A DNA stretch of 64,000 nt from B18-G4 sp003648575 (GCA_029942245.1 JAOZTN010000001.1:13766-77765); one strand, 5' to 3'; shown: positions 35,081-46,000, counted from the stretch's first letter. Notes: generated from the letters alone by a model not told the origin. Made by a program: numbers and translations.

Positions 35081-36114
35081 TGAGGAGCAGGATAATCATT
35101 GGCATATTATCATTTTTGTTTGTCGCGGGCAGCAGCCTTCAGGCACAGGAGGTCTCTCCTGTAGCTCGTTTCGACACCACCGATATCCTCATTGGAGATC
35201 AGATCGACCTCAATATCAGGTTTAGCATGCCAATGGATTACCGTGTACTCTGGCCACACTATAAAGATACGCTCACCAGAAATATAGAGATCATCAGCAT
35301 GACATCCGTTGATACGGTAAGGCACGAATCAGAAAATCTGGTAGACATGCTGCAATCGATCACCATTACTTCATTCGATTCAGGATATTACTACATCCCT
35401 CCTATCGAATTTCAGTACCAGCCTATCGACGATACCGGTTTCAGAGTGGCTACGACCATACCCCTGTACCTGCGCGTTCATACCATGGAAGTGGATACCG
35501 CACAGGCCATCAAAGCCATTAAACCGCCCTTGAGTGCGCCACTCACATTCCGTGAGATTCTGCCCTGGCTGTCGATCGCACTGGGAGGCCTGCTGGTGAT
35601 ATTCCTGGCAGTGTATATCATCAAGAGAAGGAAGAAGAACCAACCACTTTTCAGGATCAGGCCAAGGATCATACTTCCGCCTCATGTGATAGCCATGAAT
35701 GGGCTTGAAGGATTGAAAAACAAGAAATTATGGCAGGCAGGAAAAGTAAAGGACTACTATACGGAGCTGACTGATATTATTCGCGAATATATTGAAGAAC
35801 GCTTCGAGGTGCAGGCTATAGAAATGACTACAGAGGAGATCCTTGAAGGGATGAAAAATTCGGAGGCCGGAAAGGAGTCTGTCGACAAGCTGGCCCGTAC
35901 GCTGGTCCTCGCCGACCTGGTAAAATTTGCCAAAGAAAAACCAACGGATCTCGATAACAGCATAAGCATGACCAGTAGCATCGACTTCGTTAAAGAAACG
36001 CGAAGCGAAAGAGAAATTGAAGAGATACAGGAAAAGATCAGAATTACAAAAGAGGAAAGCGAATCTGTTAATAATTCGTCCTCCTCCGCTAAAGCTACGG
36101 AGGATAAAGAATGA
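35080..36114 (+). CDS. BatD-like/DUF4381-like membrane protein of the bat operon
   Basis: The 344-residue protein has a signal peptide (MRSRIIIGILSFLFVAGSSLQA), a periplasmic Ig-like region of about 130 residues, and a membrane segment near 163-187 (LPWLSIALGGLLVIFLAVYI). A cytoplasmic helical part contains LWQAGKVKDYYTELTDIIREYIEERF, resembling the C-terminal part of BatD. Its last residues SSSSAKATEDKE are encoded by a palindromic repeat and are probably not functional. It overlaps both neighbours by 1-4 bp. It may help assemble the VWA proteins; exact role unknown. Confidence 0.82.
   Translation: MRSRIIIGILSFLFVAGSSLQAQEVSPVARFDTTDILIGDQIDLNIRFSMPMDYRVLWPHYKDTLTRNIEIISMTSVDTVRHESENLVDMLQSITITSFDSGYYYIPPIEFQYQPIDDTGFRVATTIPLYLRVHTMEVDTAQAIKAIKPPLSAPLTFREILPWLSIALGGLLVIFLAVYIIKRRKKNQPLFRIRPRIILPPHVIAMNGLEGLKNKKLWQAGKVKDYYTELTDIIREYIEERFEVQAIEMTTEEILEGMKNSEAGKESVDKLARTLVLADLVKFAKEKPTDLDNSISMTSSIDFVKETRSEREIEEIQEKIRITKEESESVNNSSSSAKATEDKE
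36082..36104. repeat. REP-like palindrome read into a coding tail
   Basis: TCCTCCG (36082-36088) and CGGAGGA (36098-36104) are perfect 7-bp arms around CTAAAGCTA. It is translated as SSAKATED at the end of the BatD-like protein. A diverged relative lies at 2411-2430. Confidence 0.75.
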
Positions 36115-37109
36115 TGTACGCTGATATCACATATGCGAACCCCGGGTTTTTATACCTGCTGATCCTCCTGCCATTGATGGGAGGCTGGTACTGGTATAAG
36201 CTCAGGAGCAATGATCCCGGGCTTCAGCTTTCGTCCACATCCGGATTTTCTGCTACAAAGCGTAGCTGGCGACAATATCTCATACACAGCTTATTTACAT
36301 TCAGGCTGCTGGCCATTGGCTTGTTGGTCGTGGCGCTTGCACGTCCGCAATCTACCTCCCGCTCCAGAGATGTGACCATAGAAGGGATCGACATCGTATT
36401 GGCGATGGATGTTTCGAGCAGCATGCTGGCCCAGGACCTGAAGCCCGACAGGCTGGAAGCAGCCAAAGATGTGGCATCGGAATTTATTGAAGGCCGTCCT
36501 GATGACCGCATAGGACTGGTGATCTTCAGCGGAGAATCCTTCACGCAATCACCACTCACCAGCGACCACAGCATGATCCGCAACCTTTTCAAAGACATTG
36601 AGAGTGGTATGATCGAAGATGGGACTGCCATTGGTGACGGCCTGGCTACCTCCATTAACAGGCTGAAGGAAAGCGAAGCCATCAGCAAGGTGATCATCCT
36701 CATCACCGACGGGGTAAACAACTCAGGATCCATCGACCCGCTTTCTGCCGCTGAGATCGCCAAGATATACGGCATACGGATCTATACAGTGGGCGTAGGT
36801 ACCATGGGCGTTGCCCCATATCCGGTGCAAACACCTTTTGGAATACAATACCAGAATCTTGAAGTAAAGATCGATGAGGATATATTGAAACAAGTCGCAG
36901 AAATTACCGGCGGACAATATTTTCGTGCCACCAGCAACCGCAAGCTGAAAGAGATCTATGCTGAGATAGACCTCTTAGAGAAATCCAAGATCGATGTAAC
37001 GGAATTCAGCAGGAAACATGAAGAATTCCTGATGCTGGCCTTGCTGGCTCTGGGATTCATCATTCTGGAACTTTTATTAAGATATACTGTCTTCAGGACA
37101 ACACCATAG
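36111..37109 (+). CDS. batA: BatA, VWA-domain membrane protein
   Basis: The 332-residue protein has N-terminal membrane segments (about 10-29 and 58-78), a periplasmic VWA domain with an intact metal-ion-dependent adhesion site (D100-V-S-S-S104, later the Thr/Asp positions in LTSDHS and LITDGVNN), and a C-terminal membrane segment. Bat (Bacteroides aerotolerance) genes were defined in Bacteroides as affecting oxygen tolerance; the molecular function is unsettled. It starts inside the stop of the preceding gene (ATGATG) and is followed by batB after 1 bp. Confidence 0.92.
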   Translation: MMYADITYANPGFLYLLILLPLMGGWYWYKLRSNDPGLQLSSTSGFSATKRSWRQYLIHSLFTFRLLAIGLLVVALARPQSTSRSRDVTIEGIDIVLAMDVSSSMLAQDLKPDRLEAAKDVASEFIEGRPDDRIGLVIFSGESFTQSPLTSDHSMIRNLFKDIESGMIEDGTAIGDGLATSINRLKESEAISKVIILITDGVNNSGSIDPLSAAEIAKIYGIRIYTVGVGTMGVAPYPVQTPFGIQYQNLEVKIDEDILKQVAEITGGQYFRATSNRKLKEIYAEIDLLEKSKIDVTEFSRKHEEFLMLALLALGFIILELLLRYTVFRTTP

Positions 37110-37110
37110 T

Positions 37111-38157
37111 ATGATCAGGTTTGAACACATATCGTTTTTGTACCTTTTGTTGGGGATCCCGGTATTTACCATCCTCTTCATTACGGGAATGCGTTTGAGA
37201 AAGACAGCCTTAAAGCGGCTTGGCGACCTCAGCATTTTGAAGCGTCTGATCCCTGATGCGTCTCCGGAGAAAATAATACTCAAATTCATCATCCTGAATT
37301 TAGCCTATGCCTTTATAATCGTTGGAATTGCTAACCCACAAACCGGGTCCAAGCTTGAAAAAATACAGCGAAAAGGGATCGATATTGTGGTAGCACTGGA
37401 CATTTCGAACAGTATGCTTGCGCAGGATATCAAGCCCGACAGGCTTTCCCGTGCCAAACAAGCCCTTTTTAAGCTCATCGACAGGCTGGAGGGCGACCGC
37501 ATTGGTATCATCATTTTTGCAGGCAAGGCATATACTCAATTGCCTATCACTACCGATTATGCCGCGGCCAAAATGTTTGTTTCGACCATTTCCCCCAAAG
37601 ACATCCCTTCACAGGGAACTGCCATAGGAGAAGCTATTGAGCTGGGCATGAGCTCCTTCGATGATAACAAGCATAGTAAGGCCATCATTATCATCACCGA
37701 TGGTGAAAACCATGAGGGCAATGCCACGGAATCAGCTACTGCTGCCAGCCAGATGGGCATCACTGTATATACCATCGGCATGGGCTTGCCCGATGGAAGC
37801 CCAATACCCATAATCAACAGCTACGGACAGCAAACCGGGTTTAAAAAAGACCGTGACGGAACTACCGTGATCACCAGACTAAATGAAGTGATGCTGCAGC
37901 AGATCGCAGCAGCAGGGAAAGGTGACTATGTACGTGCAAACAACACCCAGGCCGGGCTAAGCAAAATATTTGAGAAGATCAATGCGTTGGAAAAAAGTGA
38001 AATAGAAACCAGGATGTTCACAGACTATGAAGACCAGTTCCAGTATTTCCTGGGGTTTGGCCTCTTGTTGCTCTTCATCGAGTTTCTTATTTTTGACAGG
38101 AAAACAAAATGGGCCAGGCGGATCAGGCTTTTTGAAAAAAACAAGAGTGCACATTAA
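37111..38157 (+). CDS. batB: BatB, VWA-domain membrane protein
   Basis: The 348-residue protein has the same plan as BatA: membrane segments near 8-28 and 56-74, a VWA domain with D97-I-S-N-S101 and the FAGKAYTQLPITTDY and IIIITDGENHEGNA segments, and a C-terminal membrane helix. Ser103 of BatA is replaced by Asn at the equivalent inner position, which still fits DxSxS. batC starts immediately at the next base after its stop. Confidence 0.92.
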   Translation: MIRFEHISFLYLLLGIPVFTILFITGMRLRKTALKRLGDLSILKRLIPDASPEKIILKFIILNLAYAFIIVGIANPQTGSKLEKIQRKGIDIVVALDISNSMLAQDIKPDRLSRAKQALFKLIDRLEGDRIGIIIFAGKAYTQLPITTDYAAAKMFVSTISPKDIPSQGTAIGEAIELGMSSFDDNKHSKAIIIITDGENHEGNATESATAASQMGITVYTIGMGLPDGSPIPIINSYGQQTGFKKDRDGTTVITRLNEVMLQQIAAAGKGDYVRANNTQAGLSKIFEKINALEKSEIETRMFTDYEDQFQYFLGFGLLLLFIEFLIFDRKTKWARRIRLFEKNKSAH

Positions 38158-38943
<786 letters not shown>

Positions 38944-38965
38944 TTAGATAAATAAAACCAGAAAT

Positions 38966-40819
38966 ATGAAAAACATTCTGTTATCGGCCATTATGATGAT
39001 GATGTTCATCACCGGCATCCATGCTGATGAGGTCAGGCTAACGGCGTCAGCACGGAGTGTTGTATCGGTTGGTGACAGGTTCCAGCTCACCTATACAGTT
39101 AATACTAAGGGAGGACAATTTTCCGGGCCTGAGATCAGTGATTTCAGGGTACTGTCAGGACCAAACATTTCTACAAGCCAGAACTACCAGGTAATAAATG
39201 GGAAAATGTCGGCATCAACAACCGTCAGCTATATTTATTACCTCCAGGCTTTTAAAAATGGTTCTTTTGAAATTCCTCCCGCCTCCATAGAAGTAAATGG
39301 AGCGAAAATAAAATCCAAGGCAGTTAGCATTGAAGTAGTGCAGAGTAATACCGTTCCTAAAACAAAGCAGGGCGCTCAAACAAACAACAACGGGCAGGCG
39401 GAAGCAGTAAACACAGGTGATGATGTCTTTCTGAAGGCCTACGTCAGCAACCGCAATCCTTACCAGGGTGAGCAGGTCGTTGTAAGTTATAAGATCTTCA
39501 CTGCCAACGTACCCATTTCCGATATCGACATCGAAAACCTGGCTTCATTCCCAGGGTTTTGGGCCACAAACCTGATCACCGACAGGCAGCAGATCGAACC
39601 CAAACAAGAAGTCATTGATGGGACAGAATATCTTACCGGCGAGCTTTATAAGGCTGCCCTCTTCCCACAAAAATCCGGAGAGATCAACATCGCAGCAAAA
39701 AAACTGAATTGCACAGCCCAGGTTCGTACACAGGGCAACAGAAAGGCACGTGATCCCTTTTTCGATAGTTTTTTTGATGATCCATTTTTCAACAACCAGT
39801 ACCAGAATGTGCGGATAGAGATGGAATCCAATCCCATCAAGCTAAATGTAAAACCTCTGCCCATTGACAAAAAGCCGGCCGGTTTCAGTGGCGCTGTCGG
39901 GCGATTCAGCATACGGGCCTCCATCGATAATGCAAACCTTCTCACCAATGATGCAGTCACCATCAAACTGATTATCAGCGGCAGCGGCAACCTCGAACTC
40001 ATCAATACACCGGAAATTAACTGGCCTCCTGATTTTGAGACCTACGAACCAAAGATCACCAAGAATATTAAAACTACGGCATCAGGTGTTTCCGGAAGCC
40101 GAACCTTTGAATTCCTGGCCATACCCAGGAGTGCAGGCGATTTTAGTGTAGGGCCTATAGAGTTAAGCTATTTCGATCCGGCTACCGGCAAGTATAAAAC
40201 CGTTTCCTCCGAGAAATTCGAGATTCATGTCGAAAAAGGCGAACAATCATCTAACTCTGTCACATACAGCGGGGTAGCACAAGAAGACATCATGTACCTG
40301 GGACAGGATATACGTTATATTAAAACAGGCACTTTTGTGCTCTCCAACAAAGGACAATACTTATTCGCCACCCCCTTGTATTATATGTTGCTCGCAGCAC
40401 CGGTGGTGATGCTGGCATTGTTATCACTGTTGATCATCAACAGCAGAAAGAAAAAAAGCAATGTTGCCCTTGTCAGGAACAGGAAAGCAACGAAGGTGGC
40501 ACGGAAGAACCTGAAGATCGCAAACCAATTCCTGAAGTCTCAGCAAAGAGAAGAGTTTTATACAGAGGTTTCCAGGGCGCTCTGGGGATACCTCAGCGAT
40601 AAATTCAACATTCCCTTATCCGACCTTTCGATGGATACCATCCGCGAGCGCCTGTCGGAAAAGAATGTCAGCGAAGAAAGCATCGATACCTTCATAGAGG
40701 GGCTGAACAAATGCGAATTTGCCAGGTTTGCTCCCGGTGAAAGCACCAACTTGATGAATGAGATATACCAGGAAGCCATTATGTTTATCAGTCGCATAGA
40801 AAGTGAACTTAAATCCTGA
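38966..40819 (+). CDS. batD: BatD, oxygen-tolerance protein
   Basis: The 617-residue protein has a signal peptide (MKNILLSAIMMMMFITGIHA), several periplasmic beta-sandwich regions, and a membrane segment with LLAAPVVMLALLSLLIINSRKKK. A cytoplasmic helical end (EEFYTEVSRALWGYLSDKFNIPLSDLSMDTIRERL) shares its style with the shorter BatD-like gene earlier in the operon. The central segment DPFFDSFFDDPFFNNQ is typical of Bacteroidota BatD. It lies 22 bp after batC and 6 bp before batE. Confidence 0.9.
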   Translation: MKNILLSAIMMMMFITGIHADEVRLTASARSVVSVGDRFQLTYTVNTKGGQFSGPEISDFRVLSGPNISTSQNYQVINGKMSASTTVSYIYYLQAFKNGSFEIPPASIEVNGAKIKSKAVSIEVVQSNTVPKTKQGAQTNNNGQAEAVNTGDDVFLKAYVSNRNPYQGEQVVVSYKIFTANVPISDIDIENLASFPGFWATNLITDRQQIEPKQEVIDGTEYLTGELYKAALFPQKSGEINIAAKKLNCTAQVRTQGNRKARDPFFDSFFDDPFFNNQYQNVRIEMESNPIKLNVKPLPIDKKPAGFSGAVGRFSIRASIDNANLLTNDAVTIKLIISGSGNLELINTPEINWPPDFETYEPKITKNIKTTASGVSGSRTFEFLAIPRSAGDFSVGPIELSYFDPATGKYKTVSSEKFEIHVEKGEQSSNSVTYSGVAQEDIMYLGQDIRYIKTGTFVLSNKGQYLFATPLYYMLLAAPVVMLALLSLLIINSRKKKSNVALVRNRKATKVARKNLKIANQFLKSQQREEFYTEVSRALWGYLSDKFNIPLSDLSMDTIRERLSEKNVSEESIDTFIEGLNKCEFARFAPGESTNLMNEIYQEAIMFISRIESELKS

Positions 40820-40825
40820 GGTGAA

Positions 40826-41575
40826 ATGAAAAAGATAATCAGTATTATTTGCGCAGCAATACTTTCTATTTCCCTCATGGGACAACAGGAATTGATCAGC
40901 AGTGGAGACTCGGCATACAAGCAGGAACTTTATACTGAGGCCATCACTCAATACGAAACAGTGCTTGAGCAGGGTTACGAGTCAGCTGAACTCTATTATA
41001 ACCTTGGAAACGCATACTTCAATATCAATAACCTGCCGGCAGCCATCCTCAACTATGAAAGGGCCAGGGTACTGGCACCGGGCGACGCCGATATCCAGTT
41101 CAACCTTAAGATCGCCAACAGCATGATCACTGATAAGATAGAAGCTGTGCCCGAGATCTTTTATGTCAGGTGGTGGAAATCGCTTAGAAACAGTATTAAC
41201 CTTCATAGCTGGACGATCACCAGCATAACAGTCTTTGCATTGCTGCTACTGTGTGCGGGCCTCTTTTTCCTTGCAAGGAATATGTTCTTGCGCAAGATAG
41301 CCTTCTGGACAGGTATAGTATTTGTGTTGCTGAGCCTTGCTGTATTTTCCATGACTTACACCAAATACGATATGCAAAGCAAGCATTTGGAGGCCATTGT
41401 CTTTGATCCGACCATAACCATAAAGTCATCACCAAACCAATTGGGAAAAGACCTTTTCGTGATCCATGAGGGCACCAAGGTCTATATTATCGAAGAGATC
41501 AACGATTGGTGTAATATCGTTATTGCCAATGGGAGCGATGGCTGGTTGCCCTCCTCCAGCATAAAAAGAATCTAA
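40826..41575 (+). CDS. batE: BatE, TPR and SH3-like membrane protein
   Basis: The 249-residue protein has a signal peptide, two TPR-like repeats (YKQELYTEAITQYETVLEQGYESAELYYNLGNAYFNINNLPAAILNYERA), two membrane segments near residues 130-175, and a C-terminal SH3b-like domain (IKSSPNQLGKDLFVIHEGTKVYIIEEINDWCNIVIANGSDGWLPSS). It closes the operon. No terminator hairpin is visible; a short heptamer array follows. Confidence 0.88.
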   Translation: MKKIISIICAAILSISLMGQQELISSGDSAYKQELYTEAITQYETVLEQGYESAELYYNLGNAYFNINNLPAAILNYERARVLAPGDADIQFNLKIANSMITDKIEAVPEIFYVRWWKSLRNSINLHSWTITSITVFALLLLCAGLFFLARNMFLRKIAFWTGIVFVLLSLAVFSMTYTKYDMQSKHLEAIVFDPTITIKSSPNQLGKDLFVIHEGTKVYIIEEINDWCNIVIANGSDGWLPSSSIKRI

Positions 41576-41580
41576 CTCAT

Positions 41581-41598
41581 CACCCGGCACCCGGCACT
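41581..41598. repeat. Short heptamer array, CACCCGG type
   Basis: Units CACCCGG, CACCCGG and a partial CACTCTA between batE and the convergent C1 peptidase gene. Only two and a half units. Confidence 0.6.
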
Positions 41599-42807
41599 CT
41601 ACAGCCCAAGTTTTTCTGCAATCTTCTCAGGGACTGCATCCTTGTGTATCATAACAGCAACGGTATTTAGTTTCACGTAAGATGCTGACATGTATAGATA
41701 TCCGCCTTTGTCATTGCTATCATCATCCCAGCTGTTCTTGGTCACATAATAGCGTGTGCCATGCTGGTCTTCCATGATGCCTGTAAGATGCATAAGGTGG
41801 TCGTCGGTTGAAGTATAATTATCGAAGTGTTCCTGGCGCATGGCCTCGTCCACATCCTTTTCTTCACCCGGCTTTTCAAAGACATACAGCTCTTTGCCCT
41901 TTTCAGTTGAGGTTAGTTTTTCCCAGCGTTCCCTTTCAGTGCCGCTCAGGCTTTCCACCTTTTTCTCCGGAAGGATGGCGATGCCATTCCTGTGTGAGAA
42001 TCCACGGTCGCTCACGTCTCCATCCCAGCAAATAGTATATCCCTCCTCCAGAGCATAATTGATCACTTCCATCATATATCCCAGGGGGAGATTATAGTAT
42101 ACGTCATCGGACCAGTTATCCGGTATTTCCAGGTTCACAGCCTCAAAATATGGATAGCAGGAATATGAGGTGATCTCAATATAGTCATCGAGCTTAATTT
42201 CCAATGATTCCGCGTAAGTGATCGGGTTAACAACGTTGCCATCATCTTCGAATGACACTGGTATAGGCCCCAGGTAAATGTCGAGGATGGCATTATATGC
42301 CTCAAACCACTTAGGGCTCAGCTTACCGGCGCGTTTTTTAATAACAGCATCGAGGAACCCCTGGAGGACTGCATCCAGCTCTCCATGGTTATGCTTGTCT
42401 TCACCGATCTCAAGGCCGGCATAAACAGATTCAGGGGCAATACCATATTCTGCCATCACATTGATTACATCATGACCTTGTCCGCCCGGACCAAAATTTG
42501 AACTGCCATGCATTCTAACATACTTCAATCCTTTAACAGAATATGCATTCCTGACAATGAACATTTCCGAAAGGTCAGTCACTTTGCCTGTGACCCTCAA
42601 TACTTCAGCTTCGACGAAGGAAATCCCCGCAAAGGACCAGCATGTACCTGAACGATGCTGATCTTTTACAGTGGTAACGGGGATCTCTACCACTGTCTCA
42701 AATATATAGGCTGTATCTGCATCATCCTGGGCTAAAATCTGTCCGGGAGTGAAGTTAAAAAATGCTGTAGTAAGTGCTAGAAGCAGAAGTTTTGTTAAGG
42801 CTTTCAT
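41599..42807 (-). CDS. Secreted C1-family (papain-fold, bleomycin-hydrolase-like) cysteine peptidase
   Basis: From ATG 42807 the protein has 402 residues; the frame stays open 24 codons further, but this ATG starts a clean signal peptide (MKALTKLLLLALTTAFFNFT, cleavage near residue 27). Active-site residues of the C1B group are visible: Gln50 and Cys56 in DQHRSGTCWSFAG, His in DDHLMHLTGIMED and Asn in VTKNSWDDD. It resembles aminopeptidase C/bleomycin hydrolase but is exported, as in several Bacteroidota. It probably trims peptides outside the cytoplasm for uptake. Confidence 0.9.
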   Translation of the reverse strand: MKALTKLLLLALTTAFFNFTPGQILAQDDADTAYIFETVVEIPVTTVKDQHRSGTCWSFAGISFVEAEVLRVTGKVTDLSEMFIVRNAYSVKGLKYVRMHGSSNFGPGGQGHDVINVMAEYGIAPESVYAGLEIGEDKHNHGELDAVLQGFLDAVIKKRAGKLSPKWFEAYNAILDIYLGPIPVSFEDDGNVVNPITYAESLEIKLDDYIEITSYSCYPYFEAVNLEIPDNWSDDVYYNLPLGYMMEVINYALEEGYTICWDGDVSDRGFSHRNGIAILPEKKVESLSGTERERWEKLTSTEKGKELYVFEKPGEEKDVDEAMRQEHFDNYTSTDDHLMHLTGIMEDQHGTRYYVTKNSWDDDSNDKGGYLYMSASYVKLNTVAVMIHKDAVPEKIAEKLGL

Positions 42808-42978
42808 TATTAGGGTTTTTTTAACGATTTTGAATAGTTTACGACACGAAATTACAATAAAATTTAAAAAACAGTCCATTTGCCGTTATCTGATTCAGGG
42901 CTGCCGATAACTTTATTGGACTTGCTTTTTTACAAGAATCTTTTAATTTTGTTATTAAATAATTAAGATTTTTTGTCC

Positions 42979-42986
42979 TATATTTG
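42979..42986 (+). promoter_or_regulatory. -7 box upstream of the beta-propeller T9SS gene (candidate)
   Basis: TATATTTG matches TAnnTTTG and lies 125 bp before the ATG at 43112. There is no -33 partner at 19-21 bp. The rest of 42808-43111 is A/T-rich and shows no gene. Confidence 0.35.
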
Positions 42987-43111
42987 TTAATACTTTTAGA
43001 CATTCCAGGTTTGCCTGTTTTCAAAAAAGGTGTAACTTGTGCCACATAAGTTAAGATTGCACTAACATAAAGTTCATATTCCGTTAAAACCAAAAATCAA
43101 ATTTGACTAAC

Positions 43112-46000
43112 ATGAAAAATAAAGTTTTACCATTAAGTCTTGTTACGTTAGTTATTTTCCTGGGCGCCTTTCTCATCTCTTCAACGGTTTCATTTCAGGA
43201 ATCATTTTTAAGTGATCCCGACAATGATGTTACTTTGAAGAACACGAATGCCTCTCAGGATTATATTGCACAAATACGCAATAACAAACTTACAAACTCC
43301 ATTGCTTTTGAGGACGAGTTGGGTGCTTTCATCCAGACTGAAGAGCTTGTTGCAAACTCCTACAAGGAAGATTTTGATTGGCAATTCCTGGGGCCTGACA
43401 ATGTCAGTGGCTTCACCAGCGCCATACTTTACGACAACTCGGATACCTCACTAACAACAATCATTGCAGGTGCATTTACCGGCGGTTTGTATAAATCCAC
43501 AAACAGCGGTTTGACCTGGAACAAGATCAATGGCATTGAAAGCAGTTTGCGTATTTCATGTATCGCCCAGGCATCTGACGGGACGATATATGCAGGAACC
43601 GGAGGCTATTTTATTGGCTCAGGTATCTACAAGTCGACTGATGGTGAAACCTTCACTGTTTTAGCTTCCACCGACCCTACCAACGGTGGTTTGGCAGCTT
43701 TCGCCTATGTGAACGCTCTTGAGATCAACCCAACTAACGGGTCTCTCTATGCATCAACCGATGAAGGGATATTTTACTCCAATGACCAGGGTGAAACATG
43801 GAACTTTGCCCGGGCTACCGGCGATACCCCCCTCCTTGGCGTTTCCACTGATGTGAATATTGGTTCTAACGGAATTACCGCAGCATCATTAGATGGGCTT
43901 TGTTATATTTCAGAAGATGGAAACCCGAATAACTTTGTGCTGCATTCAAGCGACACATTCAATCTCCCATACGAAAATATCGGCGCACTGGAACTGGCAA
44001 TCGCTCCTTCCAACCCGGATATTTTATATGCAACAGTACTTGACGTAGAAGATGTGTTAGTCAACATTTACACATCTGAAGATAAAGGAGTACACTGGAG
44101 GGTCGTTGCTCCCGGTGGAAGCACAACGCTGAACCTCCTTTTTAATGACATGAACAATGTGATCGCTGTTTTTCCGGATGATCCGGGCAGGATCCTTGTT
44201 GGTGGAAATGATATGTGGGAAGGAAAGAAGTATGATGAAACCGGATACTACCAGTGGACTCAGCGTTCTTTCGGCCAAATTCCACCACAGGTTTTCCCTT
44301 CATACATTCATACCTTCCATTACAGTTATTTGTTCAGGCCAGGCAAGAACAATGAGCTCCTTATTGGCCACAATGGCGGAATCTCCAGGGGTATGATCAA
44401 TAGTGATTACTTCGAATTTGCGGAACTCACAAAAACATATACAACTTCACAAGCCATGACAATGGGAATCAGCGGAACTGAAAAATTTGTCATCGGTGGA
44501 TTTAACCAGGCCGGCGTCCAGTATATCAATGGACATCAAAACCCTGCAAATGCTAAAAATGCTTATCAGATCTGGGCGTTTTTGCCACCATGGGGTGGAA
44601 ATGGCGGAGAAGTATTCCTTTCTATCATGGACCAGGAAGTCGTGATCTACTCAGATGCTAGCGGAGAGTTCAGAAGGTCAGAAGACCTTGGGTTCAGTAC
44701 TTCAAACTCTTTCCTTGGCGAGGGCATGCCCCTTCCCGAAGAAATTGTTCCTTCTCTCTATTGGGAAAATTTTGATAACGATAACAGCCGCGACTCGGTT
44801 GCTGTATATGTAAGCAATCCAATAGAAACCGGTACAACACTTTACCTGCCCAGTAACAACCGCGGGTATCCATTCCTGTACACTACCGAAATTACATACC
44901 AGGTTGGAGATACCCTCCGGACCAGGGACCCCATCAGTACTAAATTCTTTATCGGTTCAGAAAATGCCGTGTGGATGACTACTGATATCCTGGACTTTAC
45001 AGGTACTCCCGAGTGGTTCCAGATCTCTGAGCAGTCAAAACTTGGTGTTGAAGGAATTGTAAGCGCCATGGCCTTCTCTGCCGATGCAAACTACGTTTAT
45101 GTAGGAACACAGGATGGACGTGTATTCAGGATCGCAAATATTGCACTGGCATACAACTATGAGCGTGCTGATGTGAGGAGTCCATATTGCGTTATTTCAA
45201 CTGCCGAGATCCCGCTGATCGATCCCGTCACTATGGTGCAGAATACAAATACCATTACGTCGATCTGTGTTGATCCACAGGATGAGAACAGCGTTGTCCT
45301 GGGTCTTGGAAACTACGGACTGGTTCACTATCTGTTCAAATCAGACAATGCCACTGCTGGTGATGCATCATTCCAATCAGCGCAAGGAAACCTTCCCAGC
45401 ATGCCTGTTTATGCTTCTATCATCGAAATGAGCAACTCAAGTATGTGTATCGTGGGAACTGACTTTGGAGTTTTCGAAACACAGGATATCAATGCTTCCT
45501 CTCCAGAGTGGAATGCTTCACAGGGACTTGCAGGAAAAACTCCTGTATTTGCTCTTAAACAACAAGTTGTTGCTCAGCCGATGGTTGAGTTTATGTACTG
45601 GAACGGGGAAGATACTGTTACAGCTTCATTCCCGGGCACCGACAACTACGGAATTATTTATGCTGCTGCAAACGGCCGCGGGTTATTCTATTCCAACAAA
45701 TACCAGAAGCCTGTTGGCATCATTAGCAACGACCTCACTGTTGAGGAAGCGGGCATTTCTGTTTATCCGAATCCTGCAAGCAGCAATACAACGATTGAAT
45801 ATGAGCTTAATAAAGCCGGAAGCGTTATCATTCGTTTATTTGACATTAACGGAAAGATGATGACCAGCGAACAATTTACCCAGGCAGAAGGCTCACATAA
45901 ATATCAATTCAATTGCAGTCAATTCCCAACAGGAATGTATATCATCAGCCTTCAAACCGGGAATTCTGTAAAAACCAGCAAATTTATCATTGCACATTAA
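43112..46000 (+). CDS. Secreted beta-propeller (sortilin/VPS10-like) protein with T9SS sorting domain
   Basis: From ATG 43112 the protein has 962 residues (a TTG codon three codons earlier is less likely). An N-terminal export signal (MKNKVLPLSLVTLVIFLGAF) is followed by repeated FxSxDxGxTW-type motifs, such as GLYKSTNSGLTWNKI, YKSTDGETF, YSNDQGETWNFA and YTSEDKGVHWRVV. These are typical of BNR/sortilin-like propellers. The C-terminal T9SS domain has SVYPNPASSNTTIEYEL and ends TSKFIIAH. It is probably a surface or secreted protein of unknown ligand. The next gene is another T9SS protein 44 bp downstream. Confidence 0.88.
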   Translation: MKNKVLPLSLVTLVIFLGAFLISSTVSFQESFLSDPDNDVTLKNTNASQDYIAQIRNNKLTNSIAFEDELGAFIQTEELVANSYKEDFDWQFLGPDNVSGFTSAILYDNSDTSLTTIIAGAFTGGLYKSTNSGLTWNKINGIESSLRISCIAQASDGTIYAGTGGYFIGSGIYKSTDGETFTVLASTDPTNGGLAAFAYVNALEINPTNGSLYASTDEGIFYSNDQGETWNFARATGDTPLLGVSTDVNIGSNGITAASLDGLCYISEDGNPNNFVLHSSDTFNLPYENIGALELAIAPSNPDILYATVLDVEDVLVNIYTSEDKGVHWRVVAPGGSTTLNLLFNDMNNVIAVFPDDPGRILVGGNDMWEGKKYDETGYYQWTQRSFGQIPPQVFPSYIHTFHYSYLFRPGKNNELLIGHNGGISRGMINSDYFEFAELTKTYTTSQAMTMGISGTEKFVIGGFNQAGVQYINGHQNPANAKNAYQIWAFLPPWGGNGGEVFLSIMDQEVVIYSDASGEFRRSEDLGFSTSNSFLGEGMPLPEEIVPSLYWENFDNDNSRDSVAVYVSNPIETGTTLYLPSNNRGYPFLYTTEITYQVGDTLRTRDPISTKFFIGSENAVWMTTDILDFTGTPEWFQISEQSKLGVEGIVSAMAFSADANYVYVGTQDGRVFRIANIALAYNYERADVRSPYCVISTAEIPLIDPVTMVQNTNTITSICVDPQDENSVVLGLGNYGLVHYLFKSDNATAGDASFQSAQGNLPSMPVYASIIEMSNSSMCIVGTDFGVFETQDINASSPEWNASQGLAGKTPVFALKQQVVAQPMVEFMYWNGEDTVTASFPGTDNYGIIYAAANGRGLFYSNKYQKPVGIISNDLTVEEAGISVYPNPASSNTTIEYELNKAGSVIIRLFDINGKMMTSEQFTQAEGSHKYQFNCSQFPTGMYIISLQTGNSVKTSKFIIAH

